A stretch of DNA of 64,000 nucleotides from Actinomycetota bacterium (GTDB taxonomy: Bacteria > Actinomycetota > Nitriliruptoria > Nitriliruptorales > Nitriliruptoraceae). The stretch's first letter is position 1. Every line of letters starts with the position of its first letter. The stretch lies in contig JAHWKY010000020.1 of NCBI GenBank assembly GCA_019347575.1, positions 21,302 to 85,301 of the forward strand, written 5' to 3'. Below the pieces are notes generated by a model. That model had not been told where the DNA came from. It saw only the letters and a list, made by a program, of their open reading frames with translations, and did not search any database. Of this stretch, positions 16,399 to 25,042 are shown piece by piece. Position numbers and translations under genes: made by a program.

Positions 16399-17574
16399 TC
16401 AGACGCACCGTCCCGTGCCCGGGGCGGGTGGGGACTCGAGGAACGCCCGCAGCTCGGATGCGTCGAGCGCGAACGACGACGTCGCGCGATCAGGTGACAC
16501 AGCGAAGACCGCACCGGCGATGCCGCCCGACTGCGTGATCACGGCCGCGCCCGAGTCGCCTCGCTGCAGCTCGGCCGCCAGGAACATGACCTGGCGCTCG
16601 ACCCGCGCTTCGTCGTAGATGTCCTTGCCCACGGTCGGCTGGATCGAGCGGACCGTGCCGGGTGCCACCCGAGGCTCGTTCTGGCCACCCGGGTAGCCGA
16701 TGATGGCGACGCCCGACTCCTCGGATGCCTCGGTCAGCTGCAGCGGCTGCTGTCCCAGACCGGGGACGTCCAGCAGGGCGAGATCCCGCGCGGGATCGAA
16801 GGTGACAACGTTGGCCGGGAGCACCTGTCCATCGGGGCGGCGTACCTCGACGACGTCGGCGCCGGCGATGACGTGCGCGTTGGTCACGACTCGGTCGACC
16901 GCCACCGCGAAGCCGCTGCCCTCGAAGCGGGCATCGCATCCCTGGGATTCCACGTTGACGGTGGAGGCGGTGACGGCCGCGACGACCTCGGGTGCGACCG
17001 GGACCTCCGATGGCGGGGGTCCCGTGTCGGGTGTCGGCCGCAGGTCGGCGAACACCTCGGGGAAGCGCGTGCGGTCGACCAGCGTCTGGATGGTCGCGAC
17101 GGTGTCCGGGGGTTCGGGCGTCACACCTTCGACCCAGCCGGCGATCGCCGAGCCCCGGATCTGTTCCGAGGCGGTCGGTGAGAACGCCGCCGCGACCGGG
17201 GCAGCCAGCCAGACGAAGACGACCAGACCGACGACCCCCGCGACGGCCCCGGCGCTGCGATCGATGGTGCGCAGCGACGACCGCTGCACGCTCGTCCGTA
17301 GCTGCCAGCCGACCACCTCGCCCAGGGCCATGCCGGCGCCGACGGTGAGGAACAGCACGACGAGTCCGACGCCCATCCTCGTGAGGGGTTCCGCCGTATC
17401 GAAGGCGCCGAGCGCGAAGGGCACGGTCACCGTCGTCGCGAGCAGTCCCACGATGAGTCCCGCCCAGGACGCTCCGCGGGCGAGGAAGCCCATGCGGTAG
17501 CCACCGATCGCCGCGACGATCAGCAGGACAGCCAGCAGCAGGTCGAGCAGGTTCACCGCCGTACTGTGCTGCAT
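16399..17574 (-). CDS. marP: MarP-like membrane serine protease
   Basis: Predicted 391-residue membrane-anchored periplasmic protease of the MarP (Rv3671c) family, needed in mycobacteria for acid and oxidative stress resistance. Residues 1-130 are a CvpA-like four-helix membrane domain. The chymotrypsin-like domain carries His234 (TNAHV), Asp264 (ARDLALLD) and Ser341 (RGDSGAAV). C213 and C390 match the disulfide known in MarP. The length equals the mycobacterial protein. ATG 17574 has GAGGA at good spacing. It is divergent from the Clp N-domain gene. Confidence 0.92.
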   Translation of the reverse strand: MQHSTAVNLLDLLLAVLLIVAAIGGYRMGFLARGASWAGLIVGLLATTVTVPFALGAFDTAEPLTRMGVGLVVLFLTVGAGMALGEVVGWQLRTSVQRSSLRTIDRSAGAVAGVVGLVVFVWLAAPVAAAFSPTASEQIRGSAIAGWVEGVTPEPPDTVATIQTLVDRTRFPEVFADLRPTPDTGPPPSEVPVAPEVVAAVTASTVNVESQGCDARFEGSGFAVAVDRVVTNAHVIAGADVVEVRRPDGQVLPANVVTFDPARDLALLDVPGLGQQPLQLTEASEESGVAIIGYPGGQNEPRVAPGTVRSIQPTVGKDIYDEARVERQVMFLAAELQRGDSGAAVITQSGGIAGAVFAVSPDRATSSFALDASELRAFLESPPAPGTGRCV

Positions 17575-17689
17575 CCGGTCCTCGTGGCACGCATCCGGCC
17601 CCCGGCCGACCGGCCACGCCCCGCACGCCCCGAGTGGACCCCCACCAGGCGGTGTGCGAGGCTCCGTCCGGTGCTGTCCGCGGGGAACG

Positions 17690-18373
17690 ATGTTCGAACG
17701 GTTCACGGAGCAGGCGCGGCGTGCGGTCGTGCTCGCGCAGGAGGAGGCACGGCGCCTGCACCACGACTACATCGGCACCGAGCACCTACTCCTGGGCCTG
17801 ATCAAGGTGGGCGACGGGGCCGGCGCCACGGCCCTGACGGAACTCGGCGTCTCGCTGACCGCCGTCCGCCACCAGGTCGAGTCCATCGTCGGGCCTGGAC
17901 GACATGTACCCGTGGGGCACGTTCCCTTCACCCCGCGCGCCAAGAAGGTGCTGGAGCTCAGCCTCCGCGAGGCGCAGCAGCTCGGCGAGGACTTCATCGG
18001 CAACGAGCACGTCCTCCTCGGGCTGCTCCGTGAGGGGGAAGGGCTCGCGGCACTGATCCTGATGAAGCTGGGTGTGGACCTCGAGCGGATGCGCGAGACC
18101 GTCGTCCGGGTCCTTGATGAGCAAGCATCCCGGTCTTCCCGACGGCGCCGGTCCAATTTCGTCGAGGCTGGCACCGGGGCGCTCGAGGTCGTTCGCGCAG
18201 CGGCGGGAGCCGATCCGCCCCGATGCCCCCACTGCCGCTCGTCCATCGACGAACAGCTGCGTACGTCGCGCTTGCCGGCGACCGACGACACGGGGGCGGC
18301 CGCCACGGTGCTGGTCGTCTGGTGTGGGGTCTGCGGGACCAACCTCGGCGTGATCGGGGTGGACGGCGGTTGA
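17690..18373 (+). CDS. Clp N-domain protein with zinc ribbon
   Basis: Predicted 227-residue protein made of the double Clp N-terminal repeat of ClpC/ClpA (residues 1-145: MFERFTEQARRAV, GTEHLLLGLI, FTPRAKKVLELS, GNEHVLLGLL) without any AAA+ module. After an Arg/Ser linker, CPHC and CGVC pairs form a likely zinc ribbon (about 180-220). Such a protein could act as an adaptor or substrate receptor for the Clp machine, which is inference. ATG 17690 is preceded by GGGGAA. Confidence 0.8.
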   Translation: MFERFTEQARRAVVLAQEEARRLHHDYIGTEHLLLGLIKVGDGAGATALTELGVSLTAVRHQVESIVGPGRHVPVGHVPFTPRAKKVLELSLREAQQLGEDFIGNEHVLLGLLREGEGLAALILMKLGVDLERMRETVVRVLDEQASRSSRRRRSNFVEAGTGALEVVRAAAGADPPRCPHCRSSIDEQLRTSRLPATDDTGAAATVLVVWCGVCGTNLGVIGVDGG

Positions 18374-18430
18374 CGTTGGCCCCACCGTCCCGTGTGTGCG
18401 AGGCTCCGCCGACCACCAGGGGAGGGACGG

Positions 18431-18841
18431 ATGACCAAGGGACGTGGTCCGATCGTCGAGCAGCTGCGGACGCATCCGCTGTTCGACGGGCTGAGCGACA
18501 AGGACCTCGACGCGGTCGCCGGGCTGGTCGAGCCCTTGCAACTGCGAGCCGGCGCCACCGTGATGCTCGAGCGCTACCACGGCGAGCAGCTCCTGGTGAT
18601 CGTCTCCGGCAGCGTCGAGGTCACTCGCGATGGCGAGCACGTCGCGACGGTCGACGCGGGCTCGTTCGTGGGCGAGATGGGGATGCTCCGTGGCGAGGAC
18701 CGTTCCGCCACCGTGCGCGCGGCCAGCGACGTGAAGATGCTCACCGTCGACCGCACGTCCTTCGACGACCTGGTCGAGCGGTTCCCGGTCATCCGCAGCC
18801 GGCTCGAGGACGAGATGCGGGCCCGCGAGGACGGCGCGTAG
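18431..18841 (+). CDS. Cyclic-nucleotide-binding domain protein
   Basis: Predicted 136-residue single CRP-like cNMP-binding domain: HPLFDGLSDKDL start, LVIVSGSVEV, and the phosphate-binding cassette GSFVGEMGMLRGEDRSATV with its Glu and Arg. No DNA-binding or membrane part is attached, so it may be a stand-alone sensor or partner protein. ATG 18431 has GGAGGGACGG directly upstream. It is convergent with the formamidase-fusion gene. Confidence 0.82.
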   Translation: MTKGRGPIVEQLRTHPLFDGLSDKDLDAVAGLVEPLQLRAGATVMLERYHGEQLLVIVSGSVEVTRDGEHVATVDAGSFVGEMGMLRGEDRSATVRAASDVKMLTVDRTSFDDLVERFPVIRSRLEDEMRAREDGA

Positions 18842-18852
18842 CGAGCGGCGCC

Positions 18853-20016
18853 TCAGGCACCTCGCGTGATCGCGCCACCGATCGTGGCCCAGGCAGGATG
18901 CCGGGGGTCGATCACGTCGAAGTGGCCGGCACCGTCGATGACGACGTGATCGACCGCGTCGCCGCTCGCCCGAGCGGCGACGGCGTAGGTCGCGCCCTGG
19001 GAGGCAGGGACGAGCCGATCGTCCGCTCCGTGCACCACGGTCTGCGGCACTCCGATCGGGACCAGCTCCAGCGGCGACGCCTCCGCGAGGCGGGAGGAGC
19101 GGTCCCCGATGAACCGCGACACCGCACCTCCTCCGAGCCCGTCGCGGTGTGCAGTCGGCAGATCGAGCACGCCTCCCAGCGTGACCACGTGGACGGGGCG
19201 GGGCCGACCGGGATCGTGCGCGGCGCTGGCTGCGTACCACACCGCTAGTTGCGCCCCGGCCGAGTGCCCGGCCAGCGTGAGTCGCGACGTGTCGAGTGGC
19301 AGCCGCTGGGCGAGCTCCTCGAGGTGTCCGATGCCCGCTGCTACATCGTGGGCGGTGGTGGGCCACCCACCGTGGCCACCCACGCGTCGGTACTCGAGGT
19401 TGACGGTGACGGCACCGGCGCTGGTCAGGTCGACGGCGACACCCTCCATGAGGTCCCGCTCCCAGGGCTGGAGCCAGAACCCCCCGTGCAGGAGCACCAC
19501 GACCGGGTGCCGACCGTCTCCGACAGGTAGGCGCACGTCGGCCACGAGATCGGGGTGGTCGCCGTAGCTGAAGGTCTGCACCGGCCACACCTTGCGGTGG
19601 ACCAGGTGGTGCAGCGCCCACCGGAACCCGTCCGCGCCCCGCCCGTGGATCGTCCACACGCACGCCGGACTCAGCAGCGATGCCGGTGCGCCGGGAAGGG
19701 AGCGGTCGCGGAGCTGTACCTCGACGACCGGGATAGACACCTCGAGCAGCGCCGCGGCGAGCGCCTGGGACTCGAAGGCGAGGGGGCCGGGGTGGAGCAC
19801 GACACCGTCGTAGTCGGCGGCTGCATCGCGGAGTCGCTCCAGCAGCGCCTCGTCGCTGCGCGGCTGGTCGATGTCGACCCGCACGCCCACCTCGGCTCCC
19901 CAGATGTCGCACAGCGCGTCGAGCTCGCGCAGGTCCCGCGGCGCCGCCAGCGGTCCATGGCGATCGACGGCGGCGTCCGGGCCGTGCAGGACCAGGACGC
20001 GACCCACGCCGTTCAC
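18853..20016 (-). CDS. Alpha/beta hydrolase (kynurenine formamidase-like) fused to inactive AroQ domain
   Basis: Predicted 387-residue two-domain protein. Residues 150-387 are an alpha/beta hydrolase with HGGFW at 177-181 (oxyanion motif of the AFMID kynurenine formamidases), nucleophile Ser252 in GHSAG, Asp332 or 333 in HGADDR and His365 in GAGHFD. Residues 5-142 match type II 3-dehydroquinate dehydratase along the whole fold (VLVLHGPD, VVLHPGPLAF, PVVEVQLRD, TIHGRGADGF), but NGPN has become HGPD, the catalytic His of EVH is Gln101, and the REP-x-x-YG Tyr is missing. The dehydratase is therefore probably dead and structural or ligand-binding. The GTGA overlap with the acyl-CoA dehydrogenase and the nearby kynA support N-formylkynurenine hydrolysis. 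Confidence 0.78.
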   Translation of the reverse strand: MNGVGRVLVLHGPDAAVDRHGPLAAPRDLRELDALCDIWGAEVGVRVDIDQPRSDEALLERLRDAAADYDGVVLHPGPLAFESQALAAALLEVSIPVVEVQLRDRSLPGAPASLLSPACVWTIHGRGADGFRWALHHLVHRKVWPVQTFSYGDHPDLVADVRLPVGDGRHPVVVLLHGGFWLQPWERDLMEGVAVDLTSAGAVTVNLEYRRVGGHGGWPTTAHDVAAGIGHLEELAQRLPLDTSRLTLAGHSAGAQLAVWYAASAAHDPGRPRPVHVVTLGGVLDLPTAHRDGLGGGAVSRFIGDRSSRLAEASPLELVPIGVPQTVVHGADDRLVPASQGATYAVAARASGDAVDHVVIDGAGHFDVIDPRHPAWATIGGAITRGA

Positions 20017-21140
20017 TCGCTGGCTCCCAGCAGCGAGCGGGCGATGATCGTGCGCTGGATCTCCGACGTCCCCTCGTAGATCCGCGTCGCGCGGACGTCG
20101 CGGTACAGGTGCTCGAGCAGGTGTCCGCGCTGGAGCGCTCGCGCCCCGTGGATCTGCACCGCCGCATCGATCACGAACTGGGCGGCCTCGGTGGCGTAGA
20201 GCTTGGCCATCGCGGATCGCTGGGTGAGCTGGTCGGTCCGGCCCTCGTCGTACGCCGCCGCTGCGGCGTAGACCAGCAACCTGGCCGCCTCGAGCCGCGT
20301 CGCCATGTCCGCGAGGGGATGCGAGACGGCCTGGAACTCGGCGATGGGATGACCGAACGCCTCTCGGTCCCGGGCGTGCTGCACCGCCGCGTCGAGCGCG
20401 GCCTGGCCCATGCCCACCGCGAACGCCCCGACCGAGGGACGGAACAGGTCGAGGGTGCGCATCGCGACGCGGAACCCGTGGTCGACCTCGCCCAGGACCG
20501 TCTCGGCACGGACGCCGTCGAACGTCAGCGTGCCGATCGCGTGCGGGGCGAGCAGATCGAGCGGCTGGCCCGCGAGACCATCGCTGTCGCCCGCGACGAC
20601 GAACGCGGTCACCCCACGCGCACCCGCTTCCGGCGTCGTCCGAGCGAAGACCGTGTACACGTCGGCCGACGGTGCGTTGCTGATCCACGTCTTGGTTCCG
20701 CTGAGGCGCCAGCCGTCGCCGTCGGGGTCAGCCTTCAGGGCGATGGCAGCGGCGTCGGAGCCGGCATCCGGCTCGGTCAACGCGAACGCGGCGATCGCCT
20801 CACCCGATGCCACGGCCGGGATCCACCGCTGTGCGACCTCGTCGCTCGCCGACTGCAGGATGGGGTAGGCGCCCAGGCCCTGCACGGCGAGGGCGGTCTC
20901 GGCCGCCGTGCTCTCCTGTGCCAGACCCTCGCGCAACACGCACAGCTCGGTGGCGTTGACGGTCGTGTCGGCACTGCCGCCGTGCGTCCGGGGGAAGAGG
21001 CGGGGGAGCAGTCCCGATGTGCCGAGCAGGCGGACGAGCTCGCGGTCCACGCGCCCGGTCTCGGGACCGAGCTGGGGCACGACGTGGTCGCGCGCGATGC
21101 GCCGCACATCGTCGACCCGGCGCGCTAGTCCGTCGTCCAA
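20013..21140 (-). CDS. Acyl-CoA dehydrogenase
   Basis: Predicted 375-residue FAD-dependent acyl-CoA dehydrogenase. Seen: AFALTEPDAGSDAAAI (FAD/substrate loop), SGTKTWISNA, and the C-terminal QIHGARALQRGHLLEHLYRD with YEGTSEIQRTIIAR. The catalytic Glu is expected in YEGTSE-type or helix-G positions. The start is uncertain: TTG 21140 is chosen because GGGAGG lies 8 bp upstream and it gives the normal family length. First gene of a two-gene minus operon facing the ACMR-type operon across an 18-bp palindrome. A role in oxidising the ring-derived acyl-CoA is inference. Confidence 0.85.
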   Translation of the reverse strand: MDDGLARRVDDVRRIARDHVVPQLGPETGRVDRELVRLLGTSGLLPRLFPRTHGGSADTTVNATELCVLREGLAQESTAAETALAVQGLGAYPILQSASDEVAQRWIPAVASGEAIAAFALTEPDAGSDAAAIALKADPDGDGWRLSGTKTWISNAPSADVYTVFARTTPEAGARGVTAFVVAGDSDGLAGQPLDLLAPHAIGTLTFDGVRAETVLGEVDHGFRVAMRTLDLFRPSVGAFAVGMGQAALDAAVQHARDREAFGHPIAEFQAVSHPLADMATRLEAARLLVYAAAAAYDEGRTDQLTQRSAMAKLYATEAAQFVIDAAVQIHGARALQRGHLLEHLYRDVRATRIYEGTSEIQRTIIARSLLGASE

Positions 21141-21177
21141 CGACCCCGCCTCCCGCGACGTGCCGAGGGTGCGGCCC

Positions 21178-21195
21178 CCACCGTAGCTACGGTGG
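21178..21195. promoter_or_regulatory. Perfect 18-bp palindrome in divergent promoter
   Basis: CCACCGTAGCTACGGTGG is its own reverse complement. It is the only such site between the divergent acyl-CoA dehydrogenase and LLM/ACMR operons, so it is a good candidate operator for one regulator acting on both. The regulator gene is not in the window. Confidence 0.6.
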
Positions 21196-21240
21196 CGCGG
21201 CACGCGTGGCAGGATGCGCGACACGGAGCGGGAGGTCGGT

Positions 21241-22092
21241 GTGCGGGTCGGAGTGGGTCTGCCCACCACCACGCCCCGCGACGATCCCGCCGTCCTGCTC
21301 GACTGGGCGCGCGACGCCGAGGCCGGTCCGTTCACGAGCCTCGGCGTGGTGGACCGGGTCGTCTACGACAGCCACGATCCGCTGACCACGCTCGCGGCTG
21401 CCGCGGCCGTCACCGAGCGGGTACGTCTGGTGACGATGATCGCCATCGCCCCGATCCGCAACGCCACCATCCTCGCCAAGCAGGCCGCGTCCATCGATGC
21501 GCTCTCGGGTGGACGGCTGGTGCTCGGCCTGTCGTTGGGGGCACGCGAGGACGACTACCTCGCGACCGGTGCCGCGTGGCGTGACCGCGGGCGCAGCTTC
21601 GACCGCCAGCTCGCCCGCATCCGCGAGGTGTGGGAGGACCCGGCGATCGGACCTCACGGAGGGGCGCAGGACGGACCGCCCCTCCTGGTCGGTGGGGGAA
21701 GCGCCCCCGCGTTCCTGCGGACCGCGCGGTCCGCCGATGGCTACGTCCACGGAGGCGGCCCTCCACGAGCGTTCGACAGTGCGGCATCACACGCGCGCAG
21801 CGCGTGGGTCGATGCGGGGCGACCCGGCGAGCCGCAGCTGTGGGGCCAGTCGTACTTCACGCTGACCGACCCGGACGCCGGTGACGCCTACCTGCGCGAC
21901 TACTACGCCTTCACCGGCGCGTTCGCCGAGCGCATCGCCGCCGACCTACTCACCTCCCCCGAGGCGGTGCAGGACCGCGTCCGCGGCTACCGCGACGCCG
22001 GCTGCCAGGAACTCGTGCTGCTTCCTGCCACCTCCGATCCCTCCGAGCTGTCCCGCCTGGCCGAGGCCGTCGCCCCGGTGGTGAACGGGTGA
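21241..22092 (+). CDS. LLM-class flavin/F420-dependent oxidoreductase
   Basis: Predicted 283-residue luciferase-like TIM-barrel oxidoreductase: VGVGLPTTTP start, TLAAAAAVTERVRL, NATILAKQAASIDALSGGRL (family signature) and GLSLGAREDDY. It uses reduced FMN or F420. The substrate is unknown. GTG 21241 is chosen over ATG 21214 because GGAGG sits 5 bp before it. The stop overlaps the start of the next gene (GTGA), so it is translationally coupled to the ACMR-type enzyme and probably acts in the same pathway. Confidence 0.82.
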   Translation: MRVGVGLPTTTPRDDPAVLLDWARDAEAGPFTSLGVVDRVVYDSHDPLTTLAAAAAVTERVRLVTMIAIAPIRNATILAKQAASIDALSGGRLVLGLSLGAREDDYLATGAAWRDRGRSFDRQLARIREVWEDPAIGPHGGAQDGPPLLVGGGSAPAFLRTARSADGYVHGGGPPRAFDSAASHARSAWVDAGRPGEPQLWGQSYFTLTDPDAGDAYLRDYYAFTGAFAERIAADLLTSPEAVQDRVRGYRDAGCQELVLLPATSDPSELSRLAEAVAPVVNG

Positions 22093-24239
22093 GGGTCGCC
22101 ATCGTCGGAGGTGGACCGGCCGGGCTCTACCTGGCGATCCTGCTCCTGCGTGACGAACCTGGCCACGATGTCGTCGTCTTCGAGCAGAACCCCCGAGGCG
22201 CGACGTTCGGCTGGGGCGTCGTGTTCAGCGAGGACACCCTGACCGAGCTGCGTGACGCCGACTACGAGACCTGGCTCGACCTCGACCGCCACCTCGTGCG
22301 CTGGGGTGGCATCGACATCCACCGCCACGACGAGACGGTACGTGCGAGCGGCCACGGCTTCTCCGCCATCCGGCGCCTGACGCTGCTGCAGCGTCTGGCT
22401 GCACGTGCCACCGCACTCGGCGCCGATGTGCGCTACGAGACGGCGGCCGACGCGCTCGTCCTCAGCGACGAGTACGACGTCGTCGTGGCGGCCGATGGCG
22501 TGCACAGCCCGACGCGCCAGCAGCTGCAGAAGGAGTTCGGGAGCTCCGACGCGGAGCACGGTGGCACCTTCGCCTGGTTCGGCACCGACCACGTCTTCGA
22601 GGTGTTCACGTTCATCTTCCGCGAGACCGACCACGGCCTGTTCACGGTCCACGCCTACCCGTTCGACGCCGGCTTCAGCACGTTCATCGTCGAATGCGAC
22701 CACGACACGTGGCGGCGCGCCGGACTGGACACGATGACCGAGGACGACAGCCTGGCGTTCTGCCACGACCTGTTCGCCGATCACCTGCGGGGCGGGAGGC
22801 TGCTGTCGAACCGGTCGGTGTGGCGGCGCTTCACCACCGTGCGCAACCGCTCGTGGCACCACCGCAACGTCGTGCTGGTGGGGGACGCGGCGCACACCGC
22901 CCACTTCTCGATCGGGTCGGGGACCAAGCTCGCGATGGAGGACGCGATCGCGTTGTCGAAGGCCTTCGTCGCGCACCCCGGCGATCCGGATGCGGCCTTC
23001 ACCGACTACGAGCTCGAGCGTCAGGGACCGGTCGAGCGCTTCCAGGAAGCCGCCATCGACAGCGCCGACTACTTCCTCGCGCTCGTGCGCGGCCGCTACC
23101 GCGGTCTGTCGCGCGAGCAGTTCGTGTTCAACCTCCTCACGCGCAGCGGACGCATCCTGCGCAGCGACCTGCAGCAGCGCGATCCCCGCACCGTCGCGGC
23201 GGTCGACCGCAACCTCCGTCATCGCAGCAGCGGTGAGACCCGCCTGATCGGCGCCCCGCCCTCGCTCGCGAGCTTCCGCGTCGGGTCGCTGGTCCTCGCC
23301 AACCGCATCGCGTTGCAGCCGCCTCCCGGTGACACCGCTCGCGAAGGCACGCCCGGGACACCCGAGTTCGCGACGTACGGCCGCGCCGCCGCGACCGGTG
23401 CCGGGCTGATCATCACCGAGCCCGTCGCCATCTCGGCACACGGCCGGGTCACCAGCGGCTCCCCGGGTCTGTACCGGGATGAGCACGTCGCGGCGTGGCG
23501 CCGCATCGTCGAGACCGTCCACGGAGAGGGCGCGGTCATCGCGGCCCGCCTGGGTCACTCGGGGCGGCGGGGCGCGACCCGGCCCCGTCAGCGCGGCCTG
23601 GACCGTCCGCTTCGCGACCACGCCTGGACGGTGCCGGCGCCGTCACCGCTGCCGTACACCCCGTGGAGCCAGGAGCCGGCAACAGCGGAGGCGGACGGCT
23701 CGGTGATCGAGGACGTGCGTCGGGCCGCCCACCGGGCGCGCGAGGCCGGCTTCGACCTGCTGCTCCTGGATGCCTCCGACGGCTACCTGTTCGCGAGCTA
23801 CCTGTCCCCGCTGACCAACCACCGCGACGACCACTACGGGGGCGACCTGCTGTCGCGGCTGCGGTACCCCCTCGAGGCGTTCGCCGCGGCCCACGAGGGT
23901 TGGGGCGAGGGACCCGTCGGTGTGCGGCTCACGGTCGACGACCGCGTGCCCGGCGGGCTCACCGCCGACGACGGCGTCGAGCTCGCACGCGCGTTCGTCG
24001 ACGCCGGAGCGGCCCTGGTGGCCGTCGCCGCGGGCCACACCGTCCCGCGCATCTCGACCTCGCAGACCTACCGGCGACGGTTCCTGGTGCCGCTGGCCGA
24101 CCGGATCCGCAACGAGGCCGGGGCGCGGACTCTCGTCGGAGGCAACGTGACCACCTTCGACGAGATCGACACCATCGTCGCAGCGGGGCGCGCCGATCTC
24201 GTGGTGCTCGACCCCGTGCGCTTCCTGGAGGAGAGCTGA
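22089..24239 (+). CDS. Bifunctional aryl-CoA monooxygenase/OYE reductase (2-aminobenzoyl-CoA monooxygenase/reductase type)
   Basis: Predicted 716-residue fusion. Residues 1-390 are a class A flavin monooxygenase (GGGPAG at 7-12, VVAADGVHSPTR, LVGDAAHTAHFSIGSGTK). Residues 395-716 are an NADH:flavin oxidoreductase of the old yellow enzyme family (SLVLANRIALQP, ARLGHSGRRG, LSPLTNHRDDHYGGDL, LVGGNVTT). This order is that of Azoarcus 2-aminobenzoyl-CoA monooxygenase/reductase and of salicylyl-CoA 5-hydroxylase/oxidoreductase relatives, which hydroxylate an aryl-CoA at C5 and reduce the ring. With kynA, kynureninase and a CoA ligase nearby, 2-aminobenzoyl-CoA is the likeliest substrate. Salicylyl-CoA is the alternative. 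Confidence 0.82.
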   Translation: MRVAIVGGGPAGLYLAILLLRDEPGHDVVVFEQNPRGATFGWGVVFSEDTLTELRDADYETWLDLDRHLVRWGGIDIHRHDETVRASGHGFSAIRRLTLLQRLAARATALGADVRYETAADALVLSDEYDVVVAADGVHSPTRQQLQKEFGSSDAEHGGTFAWFGTDHVFEVFTFIFRETDHGLFTVHAYPFDAGFSTFIVECDHDTWRRAGLDTMTEDDSLAFCHDLFADHLRGGRLLSNRSVWRRFTTVRNRSWHHRNVVLVGDAAHTAHFSIGSGTKLAMEDAIALSKAFVAHPGDPDAAFTDYELERQGPVERFQEAAIDSADYFLALVRGRYRGLSREQFVFNLLTRSGRILRSDLQQRDPRTVAAVDRNLRHRSSGETRLIGAPPSLASFRVGSLVLANRIALQPPPGDTAREGTPGTPEFATYGRAAATGAGLIITEPVAISAHGRVTSGSPGLYRDEHVAAWRRIVETVHGEGAVIAARLGHSGRRGATRPRQRGLDRPLRDHAWTVPAPSPLPYTPWSQEPATAEADGSVIEDVRRAAHRAREAGFDLLLLDASDGYLFASYLSPLTNHRDDHYGGDLLSRLRYPLEAFAAAHEGWGEGPVGVRLTVDDRVPGGLTADDGVELARAFVDAGAALVAVAAGHTVPRISTSQTYRRRFLVPLADRIRNEAGARTLVGGNVTTFDEIDTIVAAGRADLVVLDPVRFLEES

Positions 24240-24976
24240 TGGGCCGCACCGCTGTCGTCACGGGAGGCAACAAGGGCATCGGCCGCGCGGTGGCCGCCCG
24301 CCTGGTCGAGCTCGGCCACGACGTCACGGTGACCGGCCGGGACGAGCAGGCCCTGTCGGCGGTCGCGTCCGAGCTGGGGGTGCAGACAGCCGCGTTCGAC
24401 ATCACCGACGAGGACGCGGTGGGGGCGTTCTTCGACGGCCGCTCGGTGGACATCCTGGTGGCGAACGCGGGGCGCGATCTTGCTGCGCCGGTGCACCGCA
24501 CCAGCCTCGAGGACTGGAACACGATCCTGGCGATCAACGCGACCGGGGTTTTCCTCTGCATGCGCGCCGTCATCCCCGGGATGAAGGAGCGTGGGTGGGG
24601 CCGTATCGTCACCCTGGCTTCGGTGGCGGGGGTGCAGGGCATGCGCTACACGGGCGCCTACGCCGCCTCGAAGCACGCGGCCGTGGGGTTGACCAGGGCT
24701 GCCGCGCACGAGCTCATCGGGACCGGCGTTACCGCCAACGCGGTCTGCCCGGCGTTCGTCCGCACCGAGATGGTCGAGCGCACGCTCGCGAACATCCAGC
24801 AGCGCACGGGGCGCTCCGAGGACGACGCCTTGCGCGATCTGCTGCAGGTCCAGGCCCTCCCGCGTCTCATCGAGCCCCAGGAGGTGGCCGCGGCCGTCGC
24901 CTACCTCGCCTCCGAGGACTCAGGCGCGGTCAACGGGCAGACGATCGTGATCGAGGGCGGGGAGGTGCAGCGGTGA
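24239..24976 (+). CDS. SDR oxidoreductase (3-hydroxyacyl-CoA dehydrogenase-like)
   Basis: Predicted 245-residue classical SDR: TGGNKGIG at 8-15, NAGRD, catalytic Ser in TLASVAGVQ, YAASK, and IEGG at the C-terminus like FabG/HBD proteins. The start ATG overlaps the TGA of the ACMR-type gene (ATGA arrangement), so it is in the same operon. A role in reducing or oxidising a keto group on the ring-derived acyl-CoA fits but is not shown. The stop lies in a duplicated 25-bp segment. Confidence 0.85.
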   Translation: MGRTAVVTGGNKGIGRAVAARLVELGHDVTVTGRDEQALSAVASELGVQTAAFDITDEDAVGAFFDGRSVDILVANAGRDLAAPVHRTSLEDWNTILAINATGVFLCMRAVIPGMKERGWGRIVTLASVAGVQGMRYTGAYAASKHAAVGLTRAAAHELIGTGVTANAVCPAFVRTEMVERTLANIQQRTGRSEDDALRDLLQVQALPRLIEPQEVAAAVAYLASEDSGAVNGQTIVIEGGEVQR

Positions 24977-25042
24977 GCGGCTTCCGGTGCTCGGTTCCGG
25001 CGAGCGTGGACGGTCGCGAGGTGCAGCGGTGAGCGGCTTCCG
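24962..25042 (+). repeat. Direct duplication at an operon junction creating a 19-codon reading frame
   Basis: A 25-bp segment starting GAGGTGCAGCGGTGAGCGGC occurs at 24962-24986 and again at 25018-25042 (56-bp period). Each copy holds a ribosome-binding site and GTGA. The first GTG (24973) overlaps the SDR stop and opens a frame that ends at TGA 25030-25032, which overlaps the enoyl-CoA hydratase GTG. It probably arose by duplication of the gene junction. A product of 19 residues is possible but unproven. Confidence 0.75.

Noticed and set aside
18853..20016. Functional 3-dehydroquinate dehydratase
   Set aside because: Catalytic His and Tyr and the NGPN motif are replaced, so activity is unlikely despite clear fold similarity.
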